63,328 nucleotides of DNA from CAZVIJ01 sp964626735 (lineage in GTDB: Bacteria > Patescibacteriota > Dojkabacteria > JAOAGR01). The translations under genes and the position numbers were made by a program. Shown here in pieces: positions 24,577-34,079 of the stretch. The DNA lies in contig CAZVIJ010000004.1 of the NCBI GenBank assembly GCA_964626735.1, forward strand, positions 1-63,328, given 5' to 3'. Numbering within the stretch: the stretch's first letter is position 1; each line of letters opens with the position of its first letter. Under the pieces are notes generated by a model, which saw nothing but the letters and a program-made list of their open reading frames with translations, was not told the origin of the DNA and ran no database searches.

Positions 24577-26068
24577 GTTTTTTCAAATATCGATCGATTC
24601 TAGATACGCATTCATCCCAGCCTAATAGCTGCATGCTCTCATACAAAGGGGGAGAGAATTTATCACCAACAACCAACAAACGCAATACCATAAAGACATC
24701 ACCGTGCTTCCACCCGAGAGCGTCTCCGATAGACCGAACGGTCTGTTCCCATGTCGGCTGATCCGGATTCGGAATAATGGATTGAAAACCATTATAAATT
24801 TTTTGAGATGCAGTGACAAACTCCTCGAGAGTATGGTTCGATGATGTTACATCGATTGATGCAACATCCGGCTCCTTGAAGAGAAACTTGAGCTGGCCGA
24901 ATATATCTGACAGCTTATTGATTCGCTGATGGACGAGCGGCAAAGCTTGTCTAAGCACGTCCGTGTTTTCCAAGAACAAATCGATGAGACCCTCGTCGAA
25001 GTTCTCGTCAAAGTCCTTGATGGTACGCGCATCGTTCTCTAGCCAGGCGATTACGCGGTCATATAGCTCGTCCGGGCTGAGCTTCCTGATATGCTGGCCA
25101 TTGAACCAATCGATCTTTTTGGGGTCTATGCGTGCATTCGTATGCAGGATCTTGTCGTAGCTTATTGAAGAGAAAATCTGATCTGGCGTCATGATTTCTT
25201 CTTCCTTGCTTGAGAACGAGAACGAGCAGGAGATTACCGTAACGTAGTTGTATATTGCCTCGGGCAAATACCCATCGGCCCGATAGAACGTCAGCGGCTT
25301 CGCGCCCTTCCTTTTCGAAAGCTTGCCGATACCGTCTTCATTCAAGATATCGGAGAAGTGTGCGAACGTCGGAATGTCCCAACCGAAAATTTGGTAGATG
25401 AGAACTTGCTTTGCCGTATTGCTCAGATGGCCGAATCCTCGCACGACGTCGGTGACGTTCATATCGTGGTCGTCGATGACGACGCAAAAGTTATACATAG
25501 GAGTGCCGTCCGATTTTTGAATAACCAGATCCCCGATCGTATTGGTATTCACCTTTACGGTACCGAAAACTTTATCTTCAAACTCGACGATAGTATCTTT
25601 GGGTACTTTCAGCCTGATGACCGGCTTTCGCCCTTCGGCTTCGAATGCCTGCTGCTCTTCGGCTGTGAGATTGGCGTGAGCGCCGGAATACACAGGCGAG
25701 CCGCCTTTCTTGCGTTGTTCTTCTATCTGCATTGCGCGTTCCTCAGGTGTTTCGTATGCTTTATATGCCTTACCTTCTTGGAGGAGTTGGTCGATATGCT
25801 TTTGATAAAGCGGCATCCGTTCGGACTGGAAATACTCGTTCTTCTCTCCGATCTTTGGACCCGCATCATATCGGACACCGAGCCACTCGGTATCTTTGAT
25901 AATGTTATCGACCGTATCCATGCGGTTACGGTTATTGTCGGTATCCTCGATTCTGAGGATGAAGCGGCCATTATACGCGCGAGAAAGAGCATAGTTTATG
26001 ATATAAGCTTTTCCGTTGCCTAAATGGAGATGCCCCGTCGGACTAGGAGCGGCCCTGAAAGTTCTCAT
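24569..26068 (-). CDS. gltX: Glutamyl-tRNA synthetase
   Basis: A 499-residue class I synthetase that charges tRNA-Glu (and perhaps tRNA-Gln, since no glnS or gatCAB is seen). The HIGH-type motif is APSPTGHLHLGNGKAY (7-22), followed by LRIEDTD; the KMSKS-type motif is GKLSKRKGA. The start is supported by TACAAT (26076-26081), 7 nt upstream. It heads a minus-strand operon with the kinase-like gene, two membrane proteins and the exonuclease. Confidence 0.97.
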   Translation of the reverse strand: MRTFRAAPSPTGHLHLGNGKAYIINYALSRAYNGRFILRIEDTDNNRNRMDTVDNIIKDTEWLGVRYDAGPKIGEKNEYFQSERMPLYQKHIDQLLQEGKAYKAYETPEERAMQIEEQRKKGGSPVYSGAHANLTAEEQQAFEAEGRKPVIRLKVPKDTIVEFEDKVFGTVKVNTNTIGDLVIQKSDGTPMYNFCVVIDDHDMNVTDVVRGFGHLSNTAKQVLIYQIFGWDIPTFAHFSDILNEDGIGKLSKRKGAKPLTFYRADGYLPEAIYNYVTVISCSFSFSSKEEEIMTPDQIFSSISYDKILHTNARIDPKKIDWFNGQHIRKLSPDELYDRVIAWLENDARTIKDFDENFDEGLIDLFLENTDVLRQALPLVHQRINKLSDIFGQLKFLFKEPDVASIDVTSSNHTLEEFVTASQKIYNGFQSIIPNPDQPTWEQTVRSIGDALGWKHGDVFMVLRLLVVGDKFSPPLYESMQLLGWDECVSRIDRYLKKHG

Positions 26069-26075
26069 TGTTGGT

Positions 26076-26146
26076 ATTGTATTAAATGTATGCGCAATTA
26101 TAAATAAAGAGTAGCAAACAAATTATAGCGCCAAATGTATTATAAT
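26076..26146. promoter_or_regulatory. Divergent -10 elements of gltX and sufT
   Basis: TACAAT on the minus strand (26076-26081) serves gltX and TATAAT on the plus strand (26141-26146) serves the sufT-like gene, 17 nt before its ATG. The AT-rich stretch between holds no other structure that I see. Confidence 0.45.
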
Positions 26147-26163
26147 TGCACCTAATAGATGGT

Positions 26164-26493
26164 ATGAATGTGATTCTGCTCACGGAACTTAGAAAACAGG
26201 TAATCGACCGCCTCAGGCTAGTCGTCGATCCCGAAATAGGAATGAATATCGTGGACGTCGGTTTGATATACGGAATAGAAATAAACGACGATTCGGAAGT
26301 AACCGTGCTGATGACCTTGACGACACCCGGTTGCCCGCTCTCGGACTATTTCCTCTCGGAAATAGAAAGTGTATTGATGGATCTTGATTTCGTGGAGGAT
26401 GTTCGAATCGAGTTCTTGTGGGAGCCGAAATGGGATCTTGCAATGATGGACGAGAATGCGAAGCAGAACATGTTCGATTCGATGAGGAATTAA
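26164..26493 (+). CDS. sufT: SufT/MIP18-family iron-sulfur assembly protein
   Basis: A 109-residue DUF59 protein. The family signature is present: VDPEIGMNIVDVGLIYGIEI (21-40) and the Cys motif TLTTPGCPLSDYF with C57. MIP18-family proteins assist Fe-S cluster maturation. Partners in this genome may be SufU (4713) and the radical SAM enzymes Elp3 and RlmN encoded nearby. A TTG at 26146 is possible but lies inside the -10 box, so ATG at 26164 is used. Confidence 0.85.
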   Translation: MNVILLTELRKQVIDRLRLVVDPEIGMNIVDVGLIYGIEINDDSEVTVLMTLTTPGCPLSDYFLSEIESVLMDLDFVEDVRIEFLWEPKWDLAMMDENAKQNMFDSMRN

Positions 26494-26521
26494 CATTCCG
26501 TTGTGCTATACTTATTGGATT

Positions 26522-27622
26522 ATGCAGGCATTTTCCTGGTCAAAAATTGATTACCCGATTGTGATCTGTCCTCCGATGGACGGCATCACCGATATGGCGT
26601 ACCGGGAGCTCGTTGCCCAGATGGGAGGAAGTGGCGCACAATACTGCGAATTCGTGAATGTAAAAGGAATCATGTACGAGAGCGTCAAAACGTTCTTTGA
26701 GCTTCGCTTTACCGAAATCCAGCGGCCGATCATTGCCCAGCTTTTCGGCAGCGAACCCGAAGACTTTTACGAAGCAGTGAAGAAAACAGTACCGCTGGGC
26801 TTCGACGCGATCGATATCAACATGGGCTGCCCAGCGCATAAGGTTGCATCGAAAGGTAGCGGGTGCGCGCTTATGGATGATCCGAAGACCGCCGCAAGCA
26901 TCGTACGGAATACCATCAAAGGCGCCAACGAAATTTGGAAAGAGATGGGAAATGATGGGGAGTATGAAGTTACCACGAAGATGCGGCTTGGCGTCTCGGA
27001 CAAGAATACGGTTTTCACCCACGGGATGGCTATGCTTGAGGCCGGTTCCAAGGCGGTCGCGATTCATGGACGTACGCTCAAGCAGATGTACACGGGAGAA
27101 GCAGATTGGGAGCCGATAAAAGAATTCAAGTCAAGGATCGGCGCCTCGGCCAAAGTTTTCGGATCGGGGGATGTAAAAAGCCTATACGAGGCATTCGTCC
27201 GGCTGGTAACGTGCGGAGTCGATGGCGTCATGATCGGTCGGGGAAGCTTCGGTAACCCTTGGGTATTCGAAAAGAGGCGAGTCGACCGGCTCAAGGAGCT
27301 CTGCATTCAGTACGGATGGCCGCAAACCATTCCATCGATCGAAGAAATTCCGGCATCAGAACTGGAGGACATCAAACGCGAACTCGATAACCAAACGCAT
27401 AGCTTCGAGGAGGTACGGGAAATGGCCATACGACATGCGCGGCTGATGGTGCAAGATAAAGGCCCGCACGGTATTGTCCAAATGCGCAAACATCTCGGCT
27501 GGTATTTCGGCGGCTTCAATGGGGCCAAATCACTCAGGTCGCAGCTTGTGCGCGTCGAATCTATTGATGAACTGGAAGCGATACTGAATTCCTTTACGAT
27601 AGAAGAGACGATCGCAAGCTAA
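26522..27622 (+). CDS. dus: tRNA-dihydrouridine synthase (DusB-like)
   Basis: A 366-residue FMN-dependent TIM-barrel enzyme that reduces specific uridines in the tRNA D-loop. Motifs: VICPPMDGITDMAYRELV near the N-terminus, catalytic Cys in INMGCPAHKVASKGSGCALM (about 97-116), KMRLGV, AIHGRTLKQMYTG and GVDGVMIGRGSFGNPWVF. A helical RNA-binding C-terminus follows. TATACT (26507-26512) lies 9 nt before the ATG. Its 3' end overlaps rlmN by 4 bp, convergently. Confidence 0.94.
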   Translation: MQAFSWSKIDYPIVICPPMDGITDMAYRELVAQMGGSGAQYCEFVNVKGIMYESVKTFFELRFTEIQRPIIAQLFGSEPEDFYEAVKKTVPLGFDAIDINMGCPAHKVASKGSGCALMDDPKTAASIVRNTIKGANEIWKEMGNDGEYEVTTKMRLGVSDKNTVFTHGMAMLEAGSKAVAIHGRTLKQMYTGEADWEPIKEFKSRIGASAKVFGSGDVKSLYEAFVRLVTCGVDGVMIGRGSFGNPWVFEKRRVDRLKELCIQYGWPQTIPSIEEIPASELEDIKRELDNQTHSFEEVREMAIRHARLMVQDKGPHGIVQMRKHLGWYFGGFNGAKSLRSQLVRVESIDELEAILNSFTIEETIAS

Positions 27623-28629
27623 TCGTGATTAGATAGTTGGCCGCATGCCGCCTTGATGTCGTCGCCCATTGTCACACGGGGCGTCACCGAAATCCCAAGC
27701 TCCCGAAGACGGTTGCAGAATTTCATGACTCGATTTCTCGATGGCCTTTTGAAGTCGCGTCCATCGATCGGGTTATACGGGATCGCATTAACGTGAGCGA
27801 GCTGATCGCCAATTAGCTCAGAAAGCGCCAATGCACATTCCTCGGTATCGGTTACCGAATCGATCAAAATATATTCGTAGGTAATCCTTCGCTTTGACCC
27901 TTTTTGTATTTCCCTGCAGACTTCCATCAGCGAGTCTAGGGAAAATTGCTTGGCGACCGGCATAAGCTGTTCCCTCAACGCTTGCGTAGGGGCATGCAGG
28001 CTGATTGCGACTCCGATTTTGGGATATTGCCCCCAAAACTTTTTCATCATCGGAACGTAACCGGAGGTCGATACCGTCAGTGACCGCAGTCCCAAACCGA
28101 ATAGCTCGGGGTCCAACATCATTTCGATAGACTTGGTGACCTCGAGGAGATTGATCATCGGCTCGCCCATTCCCATGTAGACGACACGGTTGACCGTTAC
28201 ATCTTTTCCGAAATTCGTACGAAGCCATGAATTCGCAATCAGCAGCTGCTCGATGATTTCATCGGCCGCCAAGTTTTGCTTGAATCCCATTGCGCCGGTC
28301 CAGCAAAAGCTGCAATTTACCGGACATCCCGACTGGCACGAGACGCACAACGTTTTCCTGCCGTTATCGTGGAGCATGAGGACCGTCTCTATGGGGGACC
28401 CTTTCGAAGTAAGGAAGCTCCACTTTATGGTCTTCTTATCTTTGGAAACTAAATTCCTTACTGGTTTCAATGATCGCACTGGTAAATCGGAAAGCTCAGC
28501 GACCATTTGTTTGGGTAAGGTCGTAGTTTCCGAAAGATCGGAACAGAATTCTTTGTAGACAGCGTGAATGATCTGCTTTTTCCTAAAGTTCGGAATTTCC
28601 AGGGAATTAATTGTTTCAAGCAGGGTCAC
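27619..28629 (-). CDS. rlmN: Dual-specificity RNA methyltransferase RlmN
   Basis: A 336-residue radical SAM enzyme that methylates C2 of A2503 in 23S rRNA (and A37 of some tRNAs). The cluster ligands are C102, C106 and C109 (GCPVNCSFCWTGAMGF), and the resolving/catalytic Cys is C329 in RVTMGDDIKAACGQL. The start is GTG, 5 nt after TATAAT (28635-28640, minus strand), one of the clearest leaderless GTG starts here. Confidence 0.97.
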   Translation of the reverse strand: MTLLETINSLEIPNFRKKQIIHAVYKEFCSDLSETTTLPKQMVAELSDLPVRSLKPVRNLVSKDKKTIKWSFLTSKGSPIETVLMLHDNGRKTLCVSCQSGCPVNCSFCWTGAMGFKQNLAADEIIEQLLIANSWLRTNFGKDVTVNRVVYMGMGEPMINLLEVTKSIEMMLDPELFGLGLRSLTVSTSGYVPMMKKFWGQYPKIGVAISLHAPTQALREQLMPVAKQFSLDSLMEVCREIQKGSKRRITYEYILIDSVTDTEECALALSELIGDQLAHVNAIPYNPIDGRDFKRPSRNRVMKFCNRLRELGISVTPRVTMGDDIKAACGQLSNHD

Positions 28630-28695
28630 CGAAGATTATACCATTTAGGGACATGAGCAGGTACACAGACGACGCAAATTTCCATATACTGGATC

Positions 28696-31600
28696 GTGAT
28701 ATCAATACCAACTGTCCGAGCTAAGTTGCGATCTCCCAAGCTGAGAAAATTGGGAGCACTTTTTTTAATAATTTTGGTGGCTGTTATGGCCATCGGAGTT
28801 GCCAACCTCAAACATGTGCCGAACCTTTTCAGTAATGCCTCAGAGCCTGTTTCGGCAAGCCCGAATCTCTCTCTCAACGTTTCGGGGGATAAGGGGACGA
28901 TTGATCCGGACATTTTCGGCTATACCGTGCAATGGGATCATGATGTATATCGCTTCTTCAGCTTGATTGGACAGATGCGTCTCACCGAATTACCCCACAC
29001 CGAAAGCGATTTTTATGATGGAGCAGGCCTGGAGTACGAAAAGATCAAAGAGTATGGAATTCATTCCATGAGGTTCCCGTACGGATGTTTGGCAGATACC
29101 TACGACTATCACACGGGAAATGCAACATATTACGCAGCCGACCTCAAGCAGAACCTTGATAACCCGCTCGGAACGATTGATAACGCGATCGCGCTCTCGA
29201 AAAACAACGGCGGCTCGCTCAATTACGTCGTGAATATCAACTACGATAAAGAAAAGCAAAATTGCAACTTGCTCCCGAGATACCCGGGACGAGATGCGGC
29301 AACCAATAAGCAAATTCTCCTCAACGACGCGAAAGAGATCGTAAAGAAATACGGTACGCAGCTGAAATATTACGAGTTGGGGAATGAACAGTGGGCTTCG
29401 TGGGGAGACCCGGTCAGGTATATGAATACGGTTAAAGATTTTGCTAAGGCCATGAAGGAAGTCAATCCGAATATCAAGATCAGCCTGATCGCAAGCTATT
29501 ATGGATGGCCCAATTATACCGTTTGGAACCAGGGGGTTAAGAAGGATATCGAGATGATGTGCGGACCGGTCAAATGCTTCGACGGAATCGCGATACACTT
29601 CTATGATGCGAATGGATACAACAAGAACGCTCCGGTATCCAGTACGAATTATAAAGGTGTCAGTGCTTATTGGGCGCAAGATAAATACACCAGTTATTTC
29701 AACCAGATTCGTACGATGTTTCCGGGTAAGGCGCTTACCCTTACCGAATGGCAGACGGGATCATGCGCTAAGGCAGCCGATTACGTATTCGAAACCGGTA
29801 TGTATACGTACGAAGTTCTCAAGTCGATGATCGCCAATAAGTTCAGCTCGTCGAATGTCTCTGAATTGAGAAGGGGATGGAGCTGCTCCTTCGTCGACGA
29901 TTTTTTCTCGACGACTTTTTCCGGGAAAGTCTTCTCGATGATGTCCCAATTGGGCGGCATGAAGCAGCTCGGAACCACGATACCGCTCAATTACACGGAG
30001 CTCAAGAACGTAAACTTTGCCAATGCCCCTGCAGTAAGCGTTGTTGCCGGCAAAAAAGACGGAGAAGCGGTAGTCCTACTCTCGAACAAAGCAACGACAA
30101 ACGTTAACGTTAAAGTTACCTTCGGTTCCGATGTCCCAGTAAGCACACTCTCCTCCTATGAAATCGAGACGGTCGGGAGCAACGACTACACGAGCTCGAA
30201 AACGTACCAGCACTACAAGTACGGAACGTCCAAGGCAACCATGGATGTTTCGCTTCCGGCATTAAGCGTCACCAAGGTGCGATTGTCGAAGAATTCTGTC
30301 GATTCGATGAAACGTGATCGAATGTGGAGCAGGGTCTGCGAGTACGATGAAACAAACGGCGTGCCTATCGCAAATACCTGCACCGGCTATAACGATTATA
30401 GCCTCACGAAACTGGGGTTGCCTGCAGGCACATCGATTGGCTCGTACGAATCATCGTATTTCGCAAACAATACGCAATTCAAGCAAACTTTTGTCGTGGA
30501 GAATTCTACCGTTGCGTACACGAGAAACTGCACCGTTTCACCCACTCTGAAGACGCCGGTATGCAAAAACCCGTTCTCTAAAGTCGATCTGAAGACGCTG
30601 TGGAACTTGAATACTTCCTCGATCGCGGGAATCTCATCAGTGAATTATGGCGCCAAATCGAAGAAGTTCGTAATGGATAGTACTTCGTTGTATACATTAG
30701 ATTGCTCATATAATGACGCAACGGGCGCTGAGAGCGGTTGTAACTCTACATCCAAAACCGAACTTTCAAACCTCAGGGGAACGACAGGAGAGCGTTATAG
30801 CGCTATTGAATCCTTTTTGTTCGATAACAATACGAAAATACGCTTCAGCTTTATCGACGATACGGGAACGAAGGGGTTCTATCGTTCGTGCCCGTTTAAT
30901 CCAGCGAATGGCGGCATCAATTGTTCCGGAATTGCTTTCAACGAAGTCTCTTACGGTAGCTTAAGGGCAGTCGGTCAAGAGCGGTATTACGGATATGCAA
31001 CCAATGTATTCGTTCAAAGAGGAAAACAATATATTCGACAAGATTACTTAGGGTATTCCGACACCACAACTCAGTTCAGGACAGAAGGTATACAGGTTCA
31101 ACCCGGAAATGCATGTATCGCTCCCCGAGACCCTGTGGAATTTACGCACCCCTATATCTCCAAATTGACTGAAGGAAATTCGATTGCTGGCTTTATACCC
31201 GTTAGAAATTCGACAGGCTATACGATTAGGATTGACGATGTCTCTGCCGGCGGAGATAAAACTACGTGCAAGCCGTATGATGCTGCTACCAAGACTACGC
31301 AAACATCATGGTGCGAAACGAAAAAATCCCGTGACGACGTCTTGCTCAATTTCTATATAAAGAACGGCCACCGTTACCGCATAACCGTTACGCCGCTCAG
31401 GTCATGCCCCGATGGTATTAAGTCGGGCGAAACGGTTTCGAGAGAAGTAACCGGCCTGCCCGCAAGCAACACGCCGACCCCGACATACGCGCCGCAAGCC
31501 CCGGTATCGCCAACTCCCGCAAACACCGGCCAGAATATGGTGTATCGAGACTGCGAATGGGATGATGCGGCTGGTCAGCCAATATCAGGCAAGTGCAGTA

Positions 31601-32307
31601 CATTCTCGGCGGAGAGTGTTTCGAATCTACGGTCGACCGGCGGCAACGAAAAGTACTCCGCGTACGAAACGTATTTATTCAATAAAGGTACGATGGTTCG
31701 ACAATCTTTCGTATCGTCAGACGGCACCAAAGGGTATTATCGAAGCTGCCCGTTCAACCCGGCTACAAAGCTCCTTGCCTGCACGGCGCAATTCACGGAG
31801 TATCCGCTCAATTTCCTGGGGAAGGCAGGGGAATCTTATGGAGGGTACGGCACGTATTTGTATACGCAAAACGGCATCAAGAAGATGCGACAGCATTACC
31901 TGACATCAACGGGAGATGCCCAAATATATCGCGACTGTACATATAACGAGACAACGGGAAACCCGGTAACTTGCTCATCATTTACCCCATTCAGCGTTGC
32001 CGGCTTGCGTAGCGGAGGAACCAATGAACGATACGGATCGTATACCACATTCCTCTTCAACAACGGCACAAAACTGCGACAGTCGTACGTAACGAAGAGC
32101 GGAAACGAGGCATATTACCGATCCTGCGACTTCAACCAATCGACCGCGGCGGCAAATTGCCCGTCGGGTACAGGAGCTTGGAATTCGTCGCCGATCAGTA
32201 ATTTGCGGGGAGGATCAAACGAACGATACGATGGGTACGGCACCCTGTTTTTCACCGATAACGGAAAAAAATATATTCGACAATATTATTTGACTCCAGT
32301 GCAGTGA
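28696..32307 (+). CDS. Giant secreted GH51-like glycoside hydrolase with eight Cys-pair repeats
   Basis: A 1203-residue protein. N-terminal membrane/signal helix (about 20-38). Residues 60-535: clan GH-A-like barrel plus beta domain. The acid/base E231 lies in YYELGNEQWASWG and the nucleophile E351 in LTLTEWQTG; the 120-residue gap equals that of GH51 arabinofuranosidases. Residues 541-790 and 948-1203 carry eight repeats of about 62 residues with pattern YRxC...C...LR...ERY..Y.T..F......RQ.Y. A Cys-containing linker domain with a Thr/Pro hinge separates the two sets. The GTG start lies 5 nt after TATACT. It probably acts on surface or host polysaccharide; the substrate is unknown. Confidence 0.8.
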   Translation: MISIPTVRAKLRSPKLRKLGALFLIILVAVMAIGVANLKHVPNLFSNASEPVSASPNLSLNVSGDKGTIDPDIFGYTVQWDHDVYRFFSLIGQMRLTELPHTESDFYDGAGLEYEKIKEYGIHSMRFPYGCLADTYDYHTGNATYYAADLKQNLDNPLGTIDNAIALSKNNGGSLNYVVNINYDKEKQNCNLLPRYPGRDAATNKQILLNDAKEIVKKYGTQLKYYELGNEQWASWGDPVRYMNTVKDFAKAMKEVNPNIKISLIASYYGWPNYTVWNQGVKKDIEMMCGPVKCFDGIAIHFYDANGYNKNAPVSSTNYKGVSAYWAQDKYTSYFNQIRTMFPGKALTLTEWQTGSCAKAADYVFETGMYTYEVLKSMIANKFSSSNVSELRRGWSCSFVDDFFSTTFSGKVFSMMSQLGGMKQLGTTIPLNYTELKNVNFANAPAVSVVAGKKDGEAVVLLSNKATTNVNVKVTFGSDVPVSTLSSYEIETVGSNDYTSSKTYQHYKYGTSKATMDVSLPALSVTKVRLSKNSVDSMKRDRMWSRVCEYDETNGVPIANTCTGYNDYSLTKLGLPAGTSIGSYESSYFANNTQFKQTFVVENSTVAYTRNCTVSPTLKTPVCKNPFSKVDLKTLWNLNTSSIAGISSVNYGAKSKKFVMDSTSLYTLDCSYNDATGAESGCNSTSKTELSNLRGTTGERYSAIESFLFDNNTKIRFSFIDDTGTKGFYRSCPFNPANGGINCSGIAFNEVSYGSLRAVGQERYYGYATNVFVQRGKQYIRQDYLGYSDTTTQFRTEGIQVQPGNACIAPRDPVEFTHPYISKLTEGNSIAGFIPVRNSTGYTIRIDDVSAGGDKTTCKPYDAATKTTQTSWCETKKSRDDVLLNFYIKNGHRYRITVTPLRSCPDGIKSGETVSREVTGLPASNTPTPTYAPQAPVSPTPANTGQNMVYRDCEWDDAAGQPISGKCSTFSAESVSNLRSTGGNEKYSAYETYLFNKGTMVRQSFVSSDGTKGYYRSCPFNPATKLLACTAQFTEYPLNFLGKAGESYGGYGTYLYTQNGIKKMRQHYLTSTGDAQIYRDCTYNETTGNPVTCSSFTPFSVAGLRSGGTNERYGSYTTFLFNNGTKLRQSYVTKSGNEAYYRSCDFNQSTAAANCPSGTGAWNSSPISNLRGGSNERYDGYGTLFFTDNGKKYIRQYYLTPVQ
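30316..31065 (+). repeat. Protein-level repeats 1-4 of the GH51-like protein
   Basis: Four tandem units of about 60-64 codons, each with two Cys and ending near an Arg/Lys-Gln-x-(Phe/Tyr) strand. Units 1 and 2 are the most diverged. The DNA is too different between units to be a nucleotide repeat, so the duplication is old. Confidence 0.7.
31537..32304 (+). repeat. Protein-level repeats 5-8 of the GH51-like protein
   Basis: Four tandem units that fit the pattern best, e.g. VYRDCEWDDAAGQPISGKC and IYRDCTYNETTGNPVTC as openings and FNNGTKLRQSYV as ending. Units 5 and 7 pair with 6 and 8 as alternating subtypes (YRDC versus YRSC). Confidence 0.75.
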
Positions 32308-32308
32308 T

Positions 32309-32324
32309 GGGGGCTAGTGCCCCC
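32309..32324. terminator. GC-rich hairpin between convergent genes
   Basis: A perfect GGGGGC/GCCCCC stem with a 4-nt TAGT loop lies just after the stop of the GH gene and reaches into the last codons of the opposing gene. No U-tract follows on either strand, so terminator activity is uncertain. Confidence 0.35.
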
Positions 32325-33225
32325 CTCCTGCCAATCCCTGCTCAAGCCTTCGGTTGAAAATCTCAAAATGGGCAGCAAGGAAAAGCTCTATCGCCTTTTC
32401 TAAATCTTTGGTTTTTATCCCTGCCTTGCTATCCTGATCGAGCACTGTTGATTCGGGGTCGTCTTCGCCTCTTCCTTTCCATTCGAGGACTTCATGCTGC
32501 AGCGTAAAGTTCGATCGTTTCTCCTGCTCGCCGAATAACGCGCTGAATAAATTCGAATACACATTAAATTGCCGTTCGAAGGCATCTTTGTCGTTCGCCT
32601 CCTGTTCGTCGTCCCGCAGGAATATTGAGATCAGGGCTTTAACGAACCGAAACGCGTTTTTTGCGCTCAGCAAGAGTGGTCCGTTGTTCTCGTTCTGAAT
32701 GCGGTATATACCTTCGATTCCGGTCGTTTCGGATGTTGCGTAGTAGGTCTTAACGACGGCACGAGACAGAAATGCCAGCAGAAGGGGAGGGAGCGATGAT
32801 TGTCGATTTTCCAAATCTTCATCTGCGACATCCGTCGACTCTTCGACTGCACCTTCCTCATCTTTATCGATCCTCTCCCGATATACTTCGAATTGCTTGA
32901 GCTGTTGGTCTTCGCCAACTCTATTGCCGATGAAATGCTGTTCCTGGATCGAGAATAGTCCCCGATCATCGTATTCGTATTCTTTCAACATCTGATATCG
33001 GAAAGGGTGTCCTCCGAAATAGCGCATGATCCATAATTTCGTATCATCGGGGGATATCGCGAACGGTACGTCGTCAAACAGTTTCGATGAGATTTTAGCG
33101 CCAATGGATGCAAATATCGCCTCGGCGTACGGTATCCGCGGAAGCGTTATGGGGCGGATTTCCAGGGAGATCACGTCTGCAATCTTGAGAGGGAATTGGA
33201 TTTCACTGTCTAAGCTATCAGTCAT
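32314..33225 (-). CDS. Hypothetical acidic protein
   Basis: A 303-residue acidic protein (MTDSLDSEIQFPLKIADVIS...) without recognised domain. Residues about 115-150 are strongly acidic and probably disordered; the rest looks alpha/beta, then helical. No signal peptide. TATACT (33236-33241) ends 10 nt before the ATG. Divergent from the PrgI-like gene, with no evidence of shared function. Confidence 0.55.
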   Translation of the reverse strand: MTDSLDSEIQFPLKIADVISLEIRPITLPRIPYAEAIFASIGAKISSKLFDDVPFAISPDDTKLWIMRYFGGHPFRYQMLKEYEYDDRGLFSIQEQHFIGNRVGEDQQLKQFEVYRERIDKDEEGAVEESTDVADEDLENRQSSLPPLLLAFLSRAVVKTYYATSETTGIEGIYRIQNENNGPLLLSAKNAFRFVKALISIFLRDDEQEANDKDAFERQFNVYSNLFSALFGEQEKRSNFTLQHEVLEWKGRGEDDPESTVLDQDSKAGIKTKDLEKAIELFLAAHFEIFNRRLEQGLAGGGH

Positions 33226-33320
33226 AATAGTTAGGAGTATAATTTCTCCCGGTGAAACTGTGAATACTATATAAGGATGTTCATAAAATCGTGCTATTGT
33301 GGTACATTATCACGTAAGCG

Positions 33321-34046
33321 ATGGCATACGGAACGAGACCTGTACCTCAAAACATAATGTCTGTTGAATTCAAGTTGTTTGATTTCATGACATTGAAGCA
33401 GTTCATTTACGGATTTGTATTGGTCCTCATCAGCGGAGCGCTTTTCTATTTCATTCAAGGACCGTGGCGAATCGTACTTCCACTGTTTTTGATGATAGGC
33501 GGTATCGTCGTAATCTTCGTGCCGTTCAACGGCGAACCATTCTCCGAGTTTATCAGCAGTTATCTCGAAGCGCTTATTTTGCCGCAGCGAAGGGTTTGGC
33601 ACCGAAAGGGATTCATCGTTAAGACCGCAATGCAGAAAGCGAGGATGTATCGATACGGAGACGAGGCAGAAAACGAAGGGGAGAATTCGTTTAAGTACCT
33701 CGAGAACGCCAGCCAGCAGAAAACTGAAGTCCAAACCGCCCTCGACACCGAAGAGCAGAAGTTCCTTGCAAAAAAACTGGAAGATGTCGGTGCAGGCAAA
33801 ACCTCAGCTTCACCGCAATCAACGACGATATCGCCGAAATCAGTGCAGAATTCATACGATATCGGCAAATTGAGCGACAACCAGCAACAGCAAGAATCAG
33901 CAAAAGAGCCACACCAAGCCGAGTCAAACGCGAATACCGAAACGCAACAATTAAGCCAGGATCCTATGTCAAATCAAAACGACCAAAAACCGAATGTTGA
34001 ACAATCGGTCGATCAATTGAACCAGATTATCGCGCCAAATAAATAA
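33321..34046 (+). CDS. PrgI-family type IV secretion inner-membrane protein
   Basis: A 241-residue protein. The N-terminal half fits the PrgI family (VirB3-like): YGTRPVPQNIMSVEFKLFDF, then two membrane helices (about 30-46 and 52-70) and a FSEFISSYLEALILP segment. The C-terminal half is a Gln/Ser/Asn-rich disordered tail. PrgI proteins work beside VirB4-type ATPases. It heads a set with a CnaB-like gene and a TraC-like gene. It ends in a double TAA, after which the same frame stays open for the next protein. CATTAT (33305-33310) lies 10 nt before the ATG. Confidence 0.8.
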   Translation: MAYGTRPVPQNIMSVEFKLFDFMTLKQFIYGFVLVLISGALFYFIQGPWRIVLPLFLMIGGIVVIFVPFNGEPFSEFISSYLEALILPQRRVWHRKGFIVKTAMQKARMYRYGDEAENEGENSFKYLENASQQKTEVQTALDTEEQKFLAKKLEDVGAGKTSASPQSTTISPKSVQNSYDIGKLSDNQQQQESAKEPHQAESNANTETQQLSQDPMSNQNDQKPNVEQSVDQLNQIIAPNK

Positions 34047-34079
34047 TAAAACGAAAACGACTTCGCTCCAAAAAACTAC

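Noticed and set aside
34044..34049. Stop-codon reassignment in the organism
   Set aside because: TAA, TAG and TGA all end well-defined genes (for example sufU with TGA, parB with TAG, prfB with TAA), so the two odd frames are local events.
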